From Roseicyclus sediminis (GTDB lineage Bacteria; Pseudomonadota; Alphaproteobacteria; Rhodobacterales; Rhodobacteraceae): DNA of 64,000 nucleotides. Positions 35,895 through 44,765 of this stretch are shown in pieces. Under the pieces are notes generated by a model that had not been told where the DNA came from, did no database searches, and saw nothing but the letters and a program-made list of their open reading frames with translations. A program made the translations under genes and the position numbers. The number at the start of each line of letters is the position of its first letter. The stretch's first letter is position 1. The stretch spans positions 124,001-188,000 of the forward strand of contig NZ_JAOPHT010000006.1 in the NCBI RefSeq assembly GCF_025515305.1, given 5' to 3'.

Positions 35895-36433
35895 TAGCGC
35901 GGCTCCGCCAGCACACGGTTGGCAAAGAACTGGCGCGAGCCGGCCGAGGCCACGCTGGGATGATAGGTGCATGTGAGCCGCCCGACCGTGGGACGGTCCG
36001 GCACGACGACACGCGGCCGCGCGCTGCCCTGCCCGGTGATCTCGCGGATGAGATCGTCGAGGATCGCGCTGACCAGCCCGCGCGGCCGGCAGGTGATTTC
36101 GGCCGCCGACCACGCGCGTCCCATGTTGCAGGACTGCCGCCGCAGCGAAATGTCGACAGTGCCCCCCGAAACGCGCCAGTTCAGGCGCCCCTCGCAGACC
36201 AGTTGCGGCCCCTGCACCGCATATGTCCCGTTGCCCCAGTCGCCGAAGCACAGGCGGATACGGTAGGGCCCGTAGAGTGGCCGGTCCACGCGGCAACAGC
36301 CATCCACGAACGCCCCGCCAGTGGGTGAATCCGGAACGACGACACGCGCCGACTGATCCTGAGCCGCCCCCGGAAACGTAAGGGTCAAAAGCATGACGAC
36401 AGGCAAAAGGGCGAGTCTGAGAAAGCCCGTCAT
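35894..36433 (-). CDS. Secreted cysteine-rich protein, unknown function
   Basis: 179 residues with a signal peptide (1-24, ending PGAAQ). The mature part has seven Cys residues in the pattern DGCC, LCFGDWGNGTY, LVCEGRLNW, QSCNMGRAW, ITCRPRG and LTCTYHP, suggesting disulfides in the periplasm. Short GxY/Trp motifs recall repeats seen in some alphaproteobacterial surface proteins, but I cannot name the family. It is first of a four-gene minus-strand cluster of secreted or membrane proteins. Confidence 0.6.
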   Translation of the reverse strand: MTGFLRLALLPVVMLLTLTFPGAAQDQSARVVVPDSPTGGAFVDGCCRVDRPLYGPYRIRLCFGDWGNGTYAVQGPQLVCEGRLNWRVSGGTVDISLRRQSCNMGRAWSAAEITCRPRGLVSAILDDLIREITGQGSARPRVVVPDRPTVGRLTCTYHPSVASAGSRQFFANRVLAEPR

Positions 36434-36469
36434 GACGTGCTCCTCCTTGCTGGCTGGGACAAGCGCACA

Positions 36470-36495
36470 ACCGGGAGCGCGAGAGCGCTCCCGGT
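36470..36495 (-). terminator. Hairpin after the serine hydrolase gene
   Basis: ACCGGGAGCGC, GAGA, GCGCTCCCGGT: a perfect 11-bp stem with a tetraloop, 4 nt past the serine hydrolase stop. No U-run follows on the minus strand, so it may be a barrier or processing site instead of a full terminator. Confidence 0.6.
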
Positions 36496-36499
36496 GGCG

Positions 36500-37840
36500 T
36501 TACTGTGCCATCAGGTACTCCGCCACAGCCTGGTAGGCCGGCAACGAGGTCGGGTCGATCCGGCTGTTGAAGGCGATGGGGAAGGACGCGAAGCGCACGA
36601 TCACCATCTCGGCCGTCGGATCGATGTAGATCGTCTGGCCATGCACGCCGCGCGCGGCGAAGGCGCCGTGTTCGTTGTTGAAGATCCACCACTGGCCGCG
36701 ATAGCTGCCGCCTGCAAGGTCCGCGTAGCCCGCCGCCGCAAAGGCATCGAGGTCGCCGCCGCCGCGGATGTTCTCGATGGCCGCAGCCGGGATGAGCTGT
36801 TCGCCGTTCCACTCTCCGCCGTTGAGGATGATCTGACCGAAACGACCGAGGTCGCGCAGGCCGGCGGAGAGGCCGCCGCCGGCGAAGGGCGTCCCCACGC
36901 CGTCCACGGTCATGTAGGCGTCCTGCTCGGCGCCCATCCGGCTCCAGATGCGTTCCGACAGAAGCTCGGTCACCTCCATCCCGCTCACGCGGCTGATGAT
37001 CCAGCCCAGAACGTCCGAGTTTGGCGTGCGGTAGTGGAACTCCTGCCCGTGCTGGATGCCCTCGGGATCGGGGCCCACGGTGGTCAGGTACTCGAAATAC
37101 CCTTCCGGCCCGTCATAGTCGTCGGGCTTGGGAAAGGGACTGGCGGCGGCGTTGTAGACCCAGATCGCCGCGTTCGGATCGCCATAGTCCTCGCTGAACT
37201 CGAAGGCGGTCGTCATGTCCATGACCTGCCGCACCGTCGCCGACCCGAAGGCGCTCGGTTCGAGCTCGGGGATGATCTCGCTGACCAGAAGCGTGTCGTC
37301 GAGCGCACCCTCGGCCACCAGCATCTCGGCCAGCGTGCCGGTGAAGGACTTCGTCATCGACATCGCGGCATGCTGCCCGGCTTCGGTCAGACAGCCGAGG
37401 TAGCGTTCGTAGACGATGCGGCCCCGGTGCAGGATCAGGATGCCGTCGGTGTAGTTGGCGTTGAGCGACTCCTCCCACGTCATCTCCTCCACGTCGCCGC
37501 GCAGCGGACGGAAGGTGACGGCGTCGATCCCGTCGTCGAGCGCGTATTCCATGGGCATCGGTGCGCCCAGGCCACGGCTCACCTGCTCCGTCGGCAAGAA
37601 CTCCCGCAGGTGACAGACCGACCAGCGCATGCGCGGAAAGCTGAAGAAGACGCTGTCGGGGTTCGTGATGCGCAGTTCGGGCGGGGGCGGAAAGCCTGTC
37701 ATCCAGCCCATCGTGTTCGGATCGCTTTCCTCGGCGGTAGGGAACCCGGTTGCCTGCGCGTTTGCATTCGACGTCATGGCGGTCAGCCCCATCACCCCGC
37801 AGGCCGCGATGGCGGCGAGCCTAGAAATTGAAGACGACAT
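36500..37840 (-). CDS. Secreted beta-lactamase-fold serine hydrolase
   Basis: 446 residues with a signal peptide (1-28, ending ANAQA). It is a class C beta-lactamase/esterase fold: the nucleophile is in AMSMTKSFTGTLAEML (SxxK as SMTK), the second motif lies in YRTPNSDVLGW, and HGQ near residue 413 takes the place of the KTG box. Such proteins are usually esterases or peptidases, seldom true beta-lactamases. Its start overlaps the end of the damaged porin gene by 20 nt, so the two were an operon. The substrate is unknown. Confidence 0.82.
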   Translation of the reverse strand: MSSSISRLAAIAACGVMGLTAMTSNANAQATGFPTAEESDPNTMGWMTGFPPPPELRITNPDSVFFSFPRMRWSVCHLREFLPTEQVSRGLGAPMPMEYALDDGIDAVTFRPLRGDVEEMTWEESLNANYTDGILILHRGRIVYERYLGCLTEAGQHAAMSMTKSFTGTLAEMLVAEGALDDTLLVSEIIPELEPSAFGSATVRQVMDMTTAFEFSEDYGDPNAAIWVYNAAASPFPKPDDYDGPEGYFEYLTTVGPDPEGIQHGQEFHYRTPNSDVLGWIISRVSGMEVTELLSERIWSRMGAEQDAYMTVDGVGTPFAGGGLSAGLRDLGRFGQIILNGGEWNGEQLIPAAAIENIRGGGDLDAFAAAGYADLAGGSYRGQWWIFNNEHGAFAARGVHGQTIYIDPTAEMVIVRFASFPIAFNSRIDPTSLPAYQAVAEYLMAQ

Positions 37841-39346
37841 TCACGAATCCTCCTACCCAGTTCGGGTCGTTCCCCGGAAAGACGTTCCGAATTCCATCCC
37901 CCGGCACGGCTATGCTGACGCCGGCCGTCAGGAACACGTTGCGGCTGATGATGCGCTGATACTCGACGAAGAAATCGTCCGAGAGATGCGGGTCGGTGAC
38001 GCCGGTCACGACGTTGCCAGTGGCCCCGCCGATGTCGAGACGCGTGGCCTGTCCGAACTGGAGCGGGCTGTTCAACTCGTTGGCGCGGACATGCGCGTAG
38101 CGCAGCGTGATCATGTCCTGCTGCGTCGGCCGCATCGAGAGAGACAGGTTGTGCGACTGGACATTGGAGTTGCTTCAGATCATCGCCGACTTGGACCCTG
38201 TCGCCCAGGCGGCAGGCGATCCGTCATAGTAGAGCGGATCGAACCGTTCGAGGCCGGGCGTGGCGGGGTCGTCGCCGGAGAATGTCTGGTAGCTGTAGGT
38301 CAGAACGGGTGTCCACCGCGCGCTGGCGAAGGAGTAGCCCACCTGCGCGCGGCCGGCCCAGGCGTTCAGGTCGACGGCGTCGTTCCACTGGAAAGCCAGG
38401 TCGCCCGCGAAGAAGAAGTTCTCCAACGATCCCTCGAATGGGTTCGTCCGCCCGTAGAAACTGATGGTTTCGGTCCCTTCGCGGGCACCCGGAATGACGG
38501 TCGGTGCGCCGATCCCGCCGGGCGCGGCCTGCGGGTAGGCGGAGGTGGAATTCAGCACGTTGACGTACGTAAGCCCCAGATAGCCCCGGCCGGGTCGTCG
38601 TAACGCAGATCAATGCCGCCGAGTGCGTTGTCGCCGTCCGTGGCCGGACGCTCCCGCGGATCAAGGTAGAACAGGGTGCCGGTGAAGTTGCCGGTCTCCA
38701 GCTCCGCGATCGCCGCGATTTCCCAGGCACGGCGGGGGCCGAACTTGAGCGCGCCACGCTCGAACCCGTCCGACCCGCCGTCGGAGATCAGCATGCCGGT
38801 GCCGAGCCTCAGCTCGCGCGCGCCGAACGACAGATCCAGCGTCGCGTCCCCGGAAAGGGGAAACCGCAGACCGGCGTAGCTTTCCTCCAGCGTCCAACGC
38901 CCCGTGTCGCCCGTGTCGAACGCGTCGGTTCCCAGCGTGTAGGAACCCACGGCGGAGATACGGCCGTAGAATTCCGACCCGTTTCCGAGTGCCGTCTCGA
39001 AATTCAGACCGGGCTTGACGTAGATCTCGAGCCATGTCGCGTCGGGATCGTAACCCGAACCGGGCGCCGCGAAGTCCGACAGGTTCCAGAACAGGTTGTC
39101 TTCGCTGACGAGGTTCGCGCCGAACTGGAGCGTCGCACGGACACTTGTCCCGTTCGCATCATAAAGGAGCATCGGGTCTTCGGCCTGCGCCTGCGCCGCA
39201 CCCGCCAGACAGAGCGTGGCAGCCATCGCTCCCTTGATCCGGCCCGGGGACAGCATTTTTCCGGCGGCACGGGATTGCAAGCGGCGCCCGAGATCCGTTG
39301 CGCCGACAGTCCCACTGCCAACCGACGTTCGCCGGTTATGCTCCAT
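37821..39346 (-). pseudogene. Outer-membrane porin (alginate-export-like), broken by a frameshift and a stop
   Basis: Read through, the frame encodes about 480-510 residues: a signal peptide (ending AQAQA), then beta-strand repeats such as SVRATLQFGANLVSEDNLFW and LTYSYQTFSGDD, and the terminal aromatic residue of outer-membrane barrels (NVVFNF). Two lesions are visible. One G is missing from a G-run at 38574-38577, where the frame changes from IWG to LTYVNVLNS. An in-frame TGA lies at 38175-38177, between SAMI and SNSNVQSHNLSLSM. The three pieces otherwise match one continuous barrel. Recent decay is likely; sequencing error is possible for the homopolymer site. Confidence 0.78.
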
Positions 39347-39481
39347 CGTACCCCCTCAGGTGAGAATCATCGCAATGAAACGATGGAATTGTTTTGACCG
39401 ACAATGATCTTGCCGCCCAGAATGGGCGCCATGGCCGATACGGCGCCCTAACCGGACATCCAAATGTGCAGGAGCGATCCC

Positions 39482-39988
39482 ATGAAGATCAGGAAGGCAC
39501 GCAATCGCGAACTCATCGAGGAGCACTTCTCAACGATCTGGCCCGCGCAGATCGCCGGCTTCACGCGGTTCATCGTGCAGCTTCGCAAGGCCTTCGACGG
39601 GGACCTCGACATGATGGTGGTTCTCGCTGTCATCGGCGACCGGACTCGACCCGAGAACTGGGCGCGCGAACTGGTTGACTACCGTTCGCTGACCCGTGAC
39701 GGCGCCGGCGAGCGCCGACAGGAACCGCTCAACGTGCAATCCATTTCGGACTTCACGGGCATCCCCCGGGAAACCGTGCGTCGCAAGATCGCCGCGCTCG
39801 AAACGCGCGGATGGATCAGAAAGGACGAAAAAGGGCACATCACCGCGTTGCATACGGCCTCGTCCGACCTGAAGGACGCGACAGGGGAAGCCATCGAGTA
39901 CCTTTCCACCATCGCGACCGCGTTCGACGTCGCACGGGAAAACGCCGTTCCGGCACCGAACCTCGCCCGCGACGGCAAGGATCGTTAG
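39482..39988 (+). CDS. Winged-helix transcriptional regulator
   Basis: 168 residues from ATG 39482, with GGAG 7 nt upstream. The N-terminal helical region (1-75) is followed by a helix-turn-helix at about 83-112 (LNVQSISDFTGIPRETVRRKIAALETRGWI) and a wing KDEKGHIT. The C-terminal helix may dimerise. It is divergent from the broken porin/serine hydrolase unit, which it may regulate. The precise family is uncertain (GntR/MarR-like). Confidence 0.68.
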   Translation: MKIRKARNRELIEEHFSTIWPAQIAGFTRFIVQLRKAFDGDLDMMVVLAVIGDRTRPENWARELVDYRSLTRDGAGERRQEPLNVQSISDFTGIPRETVRRKIAALETRGWIRKDEKGHITALHTASSDLKDATGEAIEYLSTIATAFDVARENAVPAPNLARDGKDR

Positions 39989-40110
39989 ATGCCGCATACC
40001 TGAGCAGGGACTAGCCGGGCCGATGATCTCCCTCTGGCGACGAGCGTCCGTCAGCAACCTCGGCGCGTGAGAAGCCGATATTCGCTGTGCCTTGCTTGAG
40101 CGACTGCTCC

Positions 40111-40287
40111 GGGCTCGATGGAGACATCTGACGGTTTGGGCCGGATGTCGGCTTGGTATCGTCTAGCAGCCCGCAAGGACAGGCCAAGGATGCGGCAACG
40201 TCAGTTTTCGCGTCTCCAGGTCCGCTTCTGACGGAACCGGACACTCGGCCCGGTTGGTTCTATGTCCGCAACGCGGACGAAGCGGTC
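40111..40287. repeat. 177-bp direct repeat, copy 1
   Basis: Aligns without gaps to 40927-41103 (offset exactly 816 bp); in the 135 bp at 40153-40287 there are 13 mismatches. The mismatches are not confined to third codon positions, so conserved coding is not evident. The rest of the gap 39989-40334 holds no gene. Confidence 0.85.
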
Positions 40288-40334
40288 GTGGATCGAGGCA
40301 GGTTGAATGGCAGTTTCGTGATTGCGCCTTTGTC

Positions 40335-40664
40335 TCATTGTTGGCGCCGACGGAGCCGTCGGATCATGCTTCTGAGCCACGTTGCCATCAGGAAAAGGAC
40401 CCACCACGGTGCGGCGTAGGCCAAAGCGATCAGCCATCCGAACAATAGCGCAAAGACGAGGGGGCCACCGTCCGAATATGCCTCATCCAAGAGTTCCTGA
40501 CTCGGATTTTCAGTGGTCTCGACGAGTTCATTCAACTCTTCGAAATGGCCGACGACGGTGAAGAAGTAAGTCGTCCAGCCCACGATGATGATCAATAGGA
40601 TGATCAACCACCATGGCGGCTTTCGCCAAAAAAAGCGGGCCGCCAGGAGCACCGCGGGCAGCAA
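40335..40664 (-). CDS. Small membrane protein, true start uncertain
   Basis: 109 residues from a TTG at 40664 with GGAGGG about 9 nt upstream. Two strong membrane segments (about 17-38 and 68-92) and a basic tail (RSMIRRLRRRQQ). The same frame is open upstream to 40820 and reads a further hydrophobic stretch (TISVGTIFFGGIFSLLPAVL), so translation may begin earlier, but no ATG or GTG exists there. It may be a truncated or non-canonically started gene. It is flanked by the two copies of the direct repeat. Confidence 0.5.
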   Translation of the reverse strand: MLPAVLLAARFFWRKPPWWLIILLIIIVGWTTYFFTVVGHFEELNELVETTENPSQELLDEAYSDGGPLVFALLFGWLIALAYAAPWWVLFLMATWLRSMIRRLRRRQQ

Positions 40665-40926
40665 GGAAAAAATCCCTCCGAAGAAAATGGTTCCAACCGA
40701 AATCGTACTCTCCCCCGTTCTTGGCGTCGTGTTTCCTGGCTCGGTCTTTGCCGGCTTCCAGCAGGTGTAATCGATGGGATCGCAAAGCGATATCAGCTTG
40801 CGAGGACGCGAGAGCGTCCTTCAGTGGTGCCGGCATGGACGGTAGGTAAGGCCTCGGCTGCACCCGGTTCCTTTCGTGCAGTGCCCGGTGGGGACGGTCG
40901 CGGCCCGCCAAACCGAAGCCCGTTTC

Positions 40927-41103
40927 GGGCTCTATTGAGGCATCCGACGGTTTGGGCCGGGTGTCGGCTTGGTGTCGTCGAGCAGCCCGCGAGGACAGGC
41001 CAAGGATGCGGCATCGTCCGTTCTCGCGTCTCCAGGTCCGCTTCTGACGGAGCCGGAGACGCGGCCCGGTTGGTTCTATGTCCGCGATGCGGACAAGGCG
41101 GTC
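40927..41103. repeat. 177-bp direct repeat, copy 2
   Basis: Second copy of 40111-40287. Both carry a frame opening TTG that reads GQAKDAA, then LLTEP and GWFYVR, but neither has a convincing continuation. The remaining gap (40665-41208) has no other gene. Confidence 0.85.
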
Positions 41104-41208
41104 TTTTCCATGGTGCCCGGGTCGAAGAATCTCGCCCAGGACAGAGAAATGCGTCTGCCTCGGGTTGGCGCTGAGTGGCGGAGCATCACTCGTCCAGTCA
41201 TTCGCATC

Positions 41209-41817
41209 TCAGTCGGGCGACAGTGCGATCGCCCGGGCAGTTGCGGGCCGCGAAACGTTGCGCTCGATCCAGGCCATGACTTTGGCGCAATCGGCGAGCC
41301 GCGGATCACCAAGCATTGGGGCCATCCCTGCCCAGGCAACCGCGGCGATATCTGCAATGGAATAGTCACCGGTGATGTAGTCGCGGCCTTCCAGCTGCCT
41401 GTCGAGCACCCCGAACAATCGCACGGTCTCGTTCATGTACCGGGTCTCGCCATAGGGAACCTTATCCTTGAGGCCCCGAAAGTGGTTGACCTGACCCATC
41501 GTCGGGCCAAGACCGCCCATCTGCCAGTGCAGCCATTCGATCACCGCCCACCGGTCCTTGAGCGTCGCGCCGCCGAACTTCCCCGTCTTGTCGGCGAGGT
41601 ACTGCAGGATCGCGCCAGACTCCATCAGCCTGATCCCGGTCTCGTCATCGACGATCGCAGGAATTTTCCCATTCGGCGAGATCTCGAGAAACGCGGGCTC
41701 ATGCTGTTCGCCGGCGCCGATATTTACCCATGTTATCTCGTAGTCGAGGCCCATTTCCTCCAGGGCGATGGCTACCTTGTAGCCATTGGGCGTGCCCCAC
41801 AGATATGCAGTGATCAT
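41209..41817 (-). CDS. Glutathione S-transferase, YfcG/Nu-like
   Basis: 202 residues. N-terminal domain: AYLWGTPNGYKVAIALEE (Thr/Asn active-site type of Nu-class enzymes, which act as disulfide-bond reductases), the cis-Pro region SPNGKIPAI and MESGAILQYLA. C-terminal domain: the segment YSIADIAAVAW. Its ATG overlaps the stop of the upstream reductase gene by 4 nt, so the two are translationally coupled and probably act on the same stress or substrate. Confidence 0.87.
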   Translation of the reverse strand: MITAYLWGTPNGYKVAIALEEMGLDYEITWVNIGAGEQHEPAFLEISPNGKIPAIVDDETGIRLMESGAILQYLADKTGKFGGATLKDRWAVIEWLHWQMGGLGPTMGQVNHFRGLKDKVPYGETRYMNETVRLFGVLDRQLEGRDYITGDYSIADIAAVAWAGMAPMLGDPRLADCAKVMAWIERNVSRPATARAIALSPD

Positions 41818-42821
41818 TGGGTCCTCTCGTTCAGTTTGTGCATCCGGACGGCCTCGGCGGATGCAATCAGCGCATCCTTGACCGGGATGAATTCGAAGCC
41901 GAATGTCCTTTCGGCCTTGGCGCCGGAGACGGCGAGGGTGCGCCCGACATTCGCCAGAACACCTTTCACTTCGCCTGAGAATAGGCCCATGATCCGCAGC
42001 AGCCAGACAGGGGCCTCACGCCCCGGCGTCTTGAGGCTGGCATCCCACGCCTTGAGGAATTCGCCCAGTTCGAGGAAGCGATGCGTTCCGCTCGCGGCGG
42101 CGAAACGCTCTCCCTTCGTGGCCTCCAGGTCGATGGCCGCGACATGCATCCGCGCCACGTCCCGCACATCCACGGCGACCATGTCCATGGGCGGAGCCAT
42201 CGGGACCTTGCCGGTCATGAGCTGTTCGACAAGTTCCAGCGAGGATCCGTAGCGTGCATCCATCGGCGGGCCGAAAACGGCTCCCGGATTGATGGTGGTC
42301 AGGGCGATCTCCGAATGATCGGCTACGAAATCCCACGCCGCCTTTTCCGCGAGCGTCTTGGACGCTTCATAGGCCCCGACGGCCGGGTCGTCCGGACTTG
42401 TCCAGTATGTTTCGTCCGAGGGTTGCATCTTCGGCTTGTCCGCCTGTTTGTAGATCGCCGCGCAGGACGAGGTCAGGATCACCCGCTTGATTCCGGCCTC
42501 CTTGGCGGCGCGCATCGCCCGCAGCGTGCCATCCACCGCGGGGCGGATCAGGTCCTGCGGGTCCTTGGGTTCGGTCAACGGAAAGGGCGAGGCGGTGTGG
42601 ATCAGCACATCGCAGCCCTTGAGCGCGTCCTGCCATCCGTCATCCCTGGTGAGGTCGAGCGTGGCGAACTCGAGCGAAGCATCACGGAACAGGCTCTCGA
42701 GTTCCTCCTTGCGCCTGTCGGAGCGGACCGAGGCGCGCACCGCGTATCCTTTTTCCATCAGTTCGCGCAGGATATGTTTGGCGATGAAGCCGGAGGCTCC
42801 TGTCACAAAGACCTTGGTCAT
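41814..42821 (-). CDS. NAD(P)-dependent aldehyde/flavonol-type reductase, extended SDR
   Basis: 335 residues. Nucleotide-binding motif TGASGFIAKHI (residues 7-17), substrate-proximal Ser in LTSSCAAIYKQ and catalytic YEASK (about 151-155). It belongs to the dihydroflavonol-4-reductase-like extended short-chain dehydrogenases, which often reduce aldehydes in bacteria. It is the first gene of a two-gene unit with the glutathione transferase. Confidence 0.86.
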   Translation of the reverse strand: MTKVFVTGASGFIAKHILRELMEKGYAVRASVRSDRRKEELESLFRDASLEFATLDLTRDDGWQDALKGCDVLIHTASPFPLTEPKDPQDLIRPAVDGTLRAMRAAKEAGIKRVILTSSCAAIYKQADKPKMQPSDETYWTSPDDPAVGAYEASKTLAEKAAWDFVADHSEIALTTINPGAVFGPPMDARYGSSLELVEQLMTGKVPMAPPMDMVAVDVRDVARMHVAAIDLEATKGERFAAASGTHRFLELGEFLKAWDASLKTPGREAPVWLLRIMGLFSGEVKGVLANVGRTLAVSGAKAERTFGFEFIPVKDALIASAEAVRMHKLNERTQ

Positions 42822-42876
42822 TTGAGCATTCCTTTGAATTCGCTGTGATACGCGGGACCAGCCAGCCCCTGGCGCG

Positions 42877-42996
42877 CTATTCGGAGAGAGCTTCGATCAG
42901 CAGATCGGAGAACACCCGCGTGCTGTGCGGTTGCTGGCCGGTGATGATCTGACCGTCGCGGATGGCGAACGGCGCAAGGGGGGCGGCATTGGTCAT
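42877..42996 (-). pseudogene. DJ-1/PfpI-like C-terminal fragment
   Basis: A 39-residue frame (MTNAAPLAPFAIRDGQIITG, ending LLIEALSE). The IRDGQIITGQ segment and ending resemble the C-terminus of DJ-1/PfpI glutamine-amidotransferase-fold proteins; the rest of the gene is absent. It lies upstream of the reductase/GST pair on the same strand and may be what is left of a third gene of that stress-response unit. Confidence 0.5.
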
Positions 42997-43096
42997 GCTT
43001 CCTCGCTGAGAACAGGGGCAATGATCCCAACCTGGGTGCTTCCGCCTCCTCCGTCACTCGCGCGTTGCGCCAGAAGACTTGCGAGACGTGCCAGCC

Positions 43097-44107
43097 TCAG
43101 GCGCGCACACGTTGCGCTGCGCGCCATGCCTCCGGCGTGGCATCGGTCCAACGGCGAAAGGCCCGGAAGAATGAGTTCGGATCCTCGAAGCCGAGCAGGA
43201 AACTCACCTCAGCCGCGCCGAGGTTCGTATTCTTCAGGTAGTGCTTCGCCAGTCGCATTCGCGCCGAATTGAGCACGTCCAACCAGGATGTGCCTTCCTC
43301 GGACAACCTCCGTTGCAGGGACCGACGGCTGACCGCAAGTTCACCGGCCACGTCGTCGATCTGGGTCCGCCCGCTGGGCAGCAACTCCAGAAGGGCGTTC
43401 TCGACCCGGGCGCGTGTGCTCAGATCTTCGCGGGCGTCGTCCATCCGGCGTCGCAAACCGGGCTCGAACGCAGTCCACATCTGGTTGTCATGGGTCAGGA
43501 ACGGCCGCATGGCGTCTATGGGATCAAGGGAAAAGGATGCGCTGTGACCGTGATCCACCGGACATCCGAACCAGTCTTCGAAAGCCGCCTTGTCCTGCAA
43601 CGGTCCCGGCAGGCAAACCGCCCGCGGGACGACGCGATGGCGCGTCGCACGCCGCAGGAGGTTCACCAGAAAGACGACCTCCGTGGCTGCCATCGCGACC
43701 GGAAGGTCCGGGCGATACTTGCAGCGGTAGGTAAAGCGGGTGGCATCGGGGTGCACGTCGACATCGAGGCTGAAGGCGCCGACCATGCGCTTGAATTCCC
43801 CCAATCGCTGCCCCGCCACCGTCATGTTGGGCGCACACATGGCTGCGAAGAACGCCGGGTCGAAGTACTCGCTCGCCTCGATCCGCCCCAGTTTCAGTGG
43901 GAGCGTCGGAGACTGCGCTTCTGCGGCCAGACTTTCCCACAGGGAATAGAACTCATCGAGCGTGATGCGCGACCCGGCGCCGTCCAAAAGGCCGGTTGGC
44001 AAACCTGCACGACGGAGGACCGTGATCGTGTCGAGGCCAAGATCGGCCAGCAACAGTCGCCAGACTTTTCCTACATGTACCGTCGGTTGGTCGGGCAATT
44101 GCCGCAT
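43097..44107 (-). CDS. AraC-family regulator with arabinose-binding-like N-terminal domain
   Basis: 336 residues from ATG 44107 (MRQLPDQPTVHVGK). The N-terminal region (about 10-200) matches the OruR/PF12625-type sensing domain. The C-terminal AraC/XylS double helix-turn-helix covers about 235-330 (TQIDDVAGELAVSRRSLQRRLSEEG and EVSFLLGFEDPNSFFRAFRRWT). It precedes the DJ-1-like remnant and the reductase/GST pair on the same strand and could regulate them. Confidence 0.87.
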   Translation of the reverse strand: MRQLPDQPTVHVGKVWRLLLADLGLDTITVLRRAGLPTGLLDGAGSRITLDEFYSLWESLAAEAQSPTLPLKLGRIEASEYFDPAFFAAMCAPNMTVAGQRLGEFKRMVGAFSLDVDVHPDATRFTYRCKYRPDLPVAMAATEVVFLVNLLRRATRHRVVPRAVCLPGPLQDKAAFEDWFGCPVDHGHSASFSLDPIDAMRPFLTHDNQMWTAFEPGLRRRMDDAREDLSTRARVENALLELLPSGRTQIDDVAGELAVSRRSLQRRLSEEGTSWLDVLNSARMRLAKHYLKNTNLGAAEVSFLLGFEDPNSFFRAFRRWTDATPEAWRAAQRVRA

Positions 44108-44765
44108 GGGTCCCTCCAATGCCGCAGGGATAAGGTGAGGCCCGCGCCATGCCAATCGCCTTTCACGCCAAGCCACTTGCCCAATGCGCCAAACGCTCGC
44201 TCCCTGCGCCGTACGGTCGTCGTGCCGCGCTCGTTCTCAGCGTCCGGCCGTCCAGATTGCAGCCGACCCCGATACCCGAGGAATGCCGGCTTTCTGGGGC
44301 GGTATCGCTTGACACCGCCATGGCGGGCAAGCCGACACCTGCCCGGTCTGAGGCTGCCTCATCATGCTGCGACGTCCGCTCCGGGCTAAAGGCGGCCTTG
44401 CGGTAGTGCAACAGAGGAGCCCGACGCGTGCTCCGGAAGCAGCCAATCGCAGGATTGCAGTTTCTTCCCTGACTTCAGCAAGCTGGCCCGGCAATCGGAC
44501 CTTCCGTCGTTGGAAGCGGTCGTTGGGATAATCAGGGGTGAGTGACGGCAAAGAGCCCTTTCCGGAAGTGACCCAGCTAGAGCCCTCGCAGATGCAGCAT
44601 GAAGGCCTCTGGTCCTGACCGCTGCGGCGCGGAAGGAATAGCGGTCATTAGTGACCAGTGCAGCGGGATCTCGGGCCCCAAGGTCTGGGTTGCGGACAAA
44701 GCCGCCGTCGGGCGGTCACCACGTTGCGAAGGAGGATTTGGCAAATCTCTCAAGGCCCGCTCTTT
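44108..44765. other. 658-nt gap, no gene seen
   Basis: Only short frames without signatures or ribosome-binding sites. A small dyad GGTCA-TTAG-TGACC lies at 44643-44656. No mobile element was recognised. Confidence 0.45.

Noticed and set aside
36500-37840. Antibiotic-resistance beta-lactamase
   Set aside because: The fold has SxxK, but the KTG box is replaced by HGQ and the gene pairs with a porin; an esterase or peptidase is more likely.
38175-38177. In-frame TGA in the porin as a selenocysteine or programmed readthrough site
   Set aside because: A separate frameshift lies 400 bp away in the same gene and no recoding structure or reason for Sec in a barrel strand is seen; ordinary decay is simpler.
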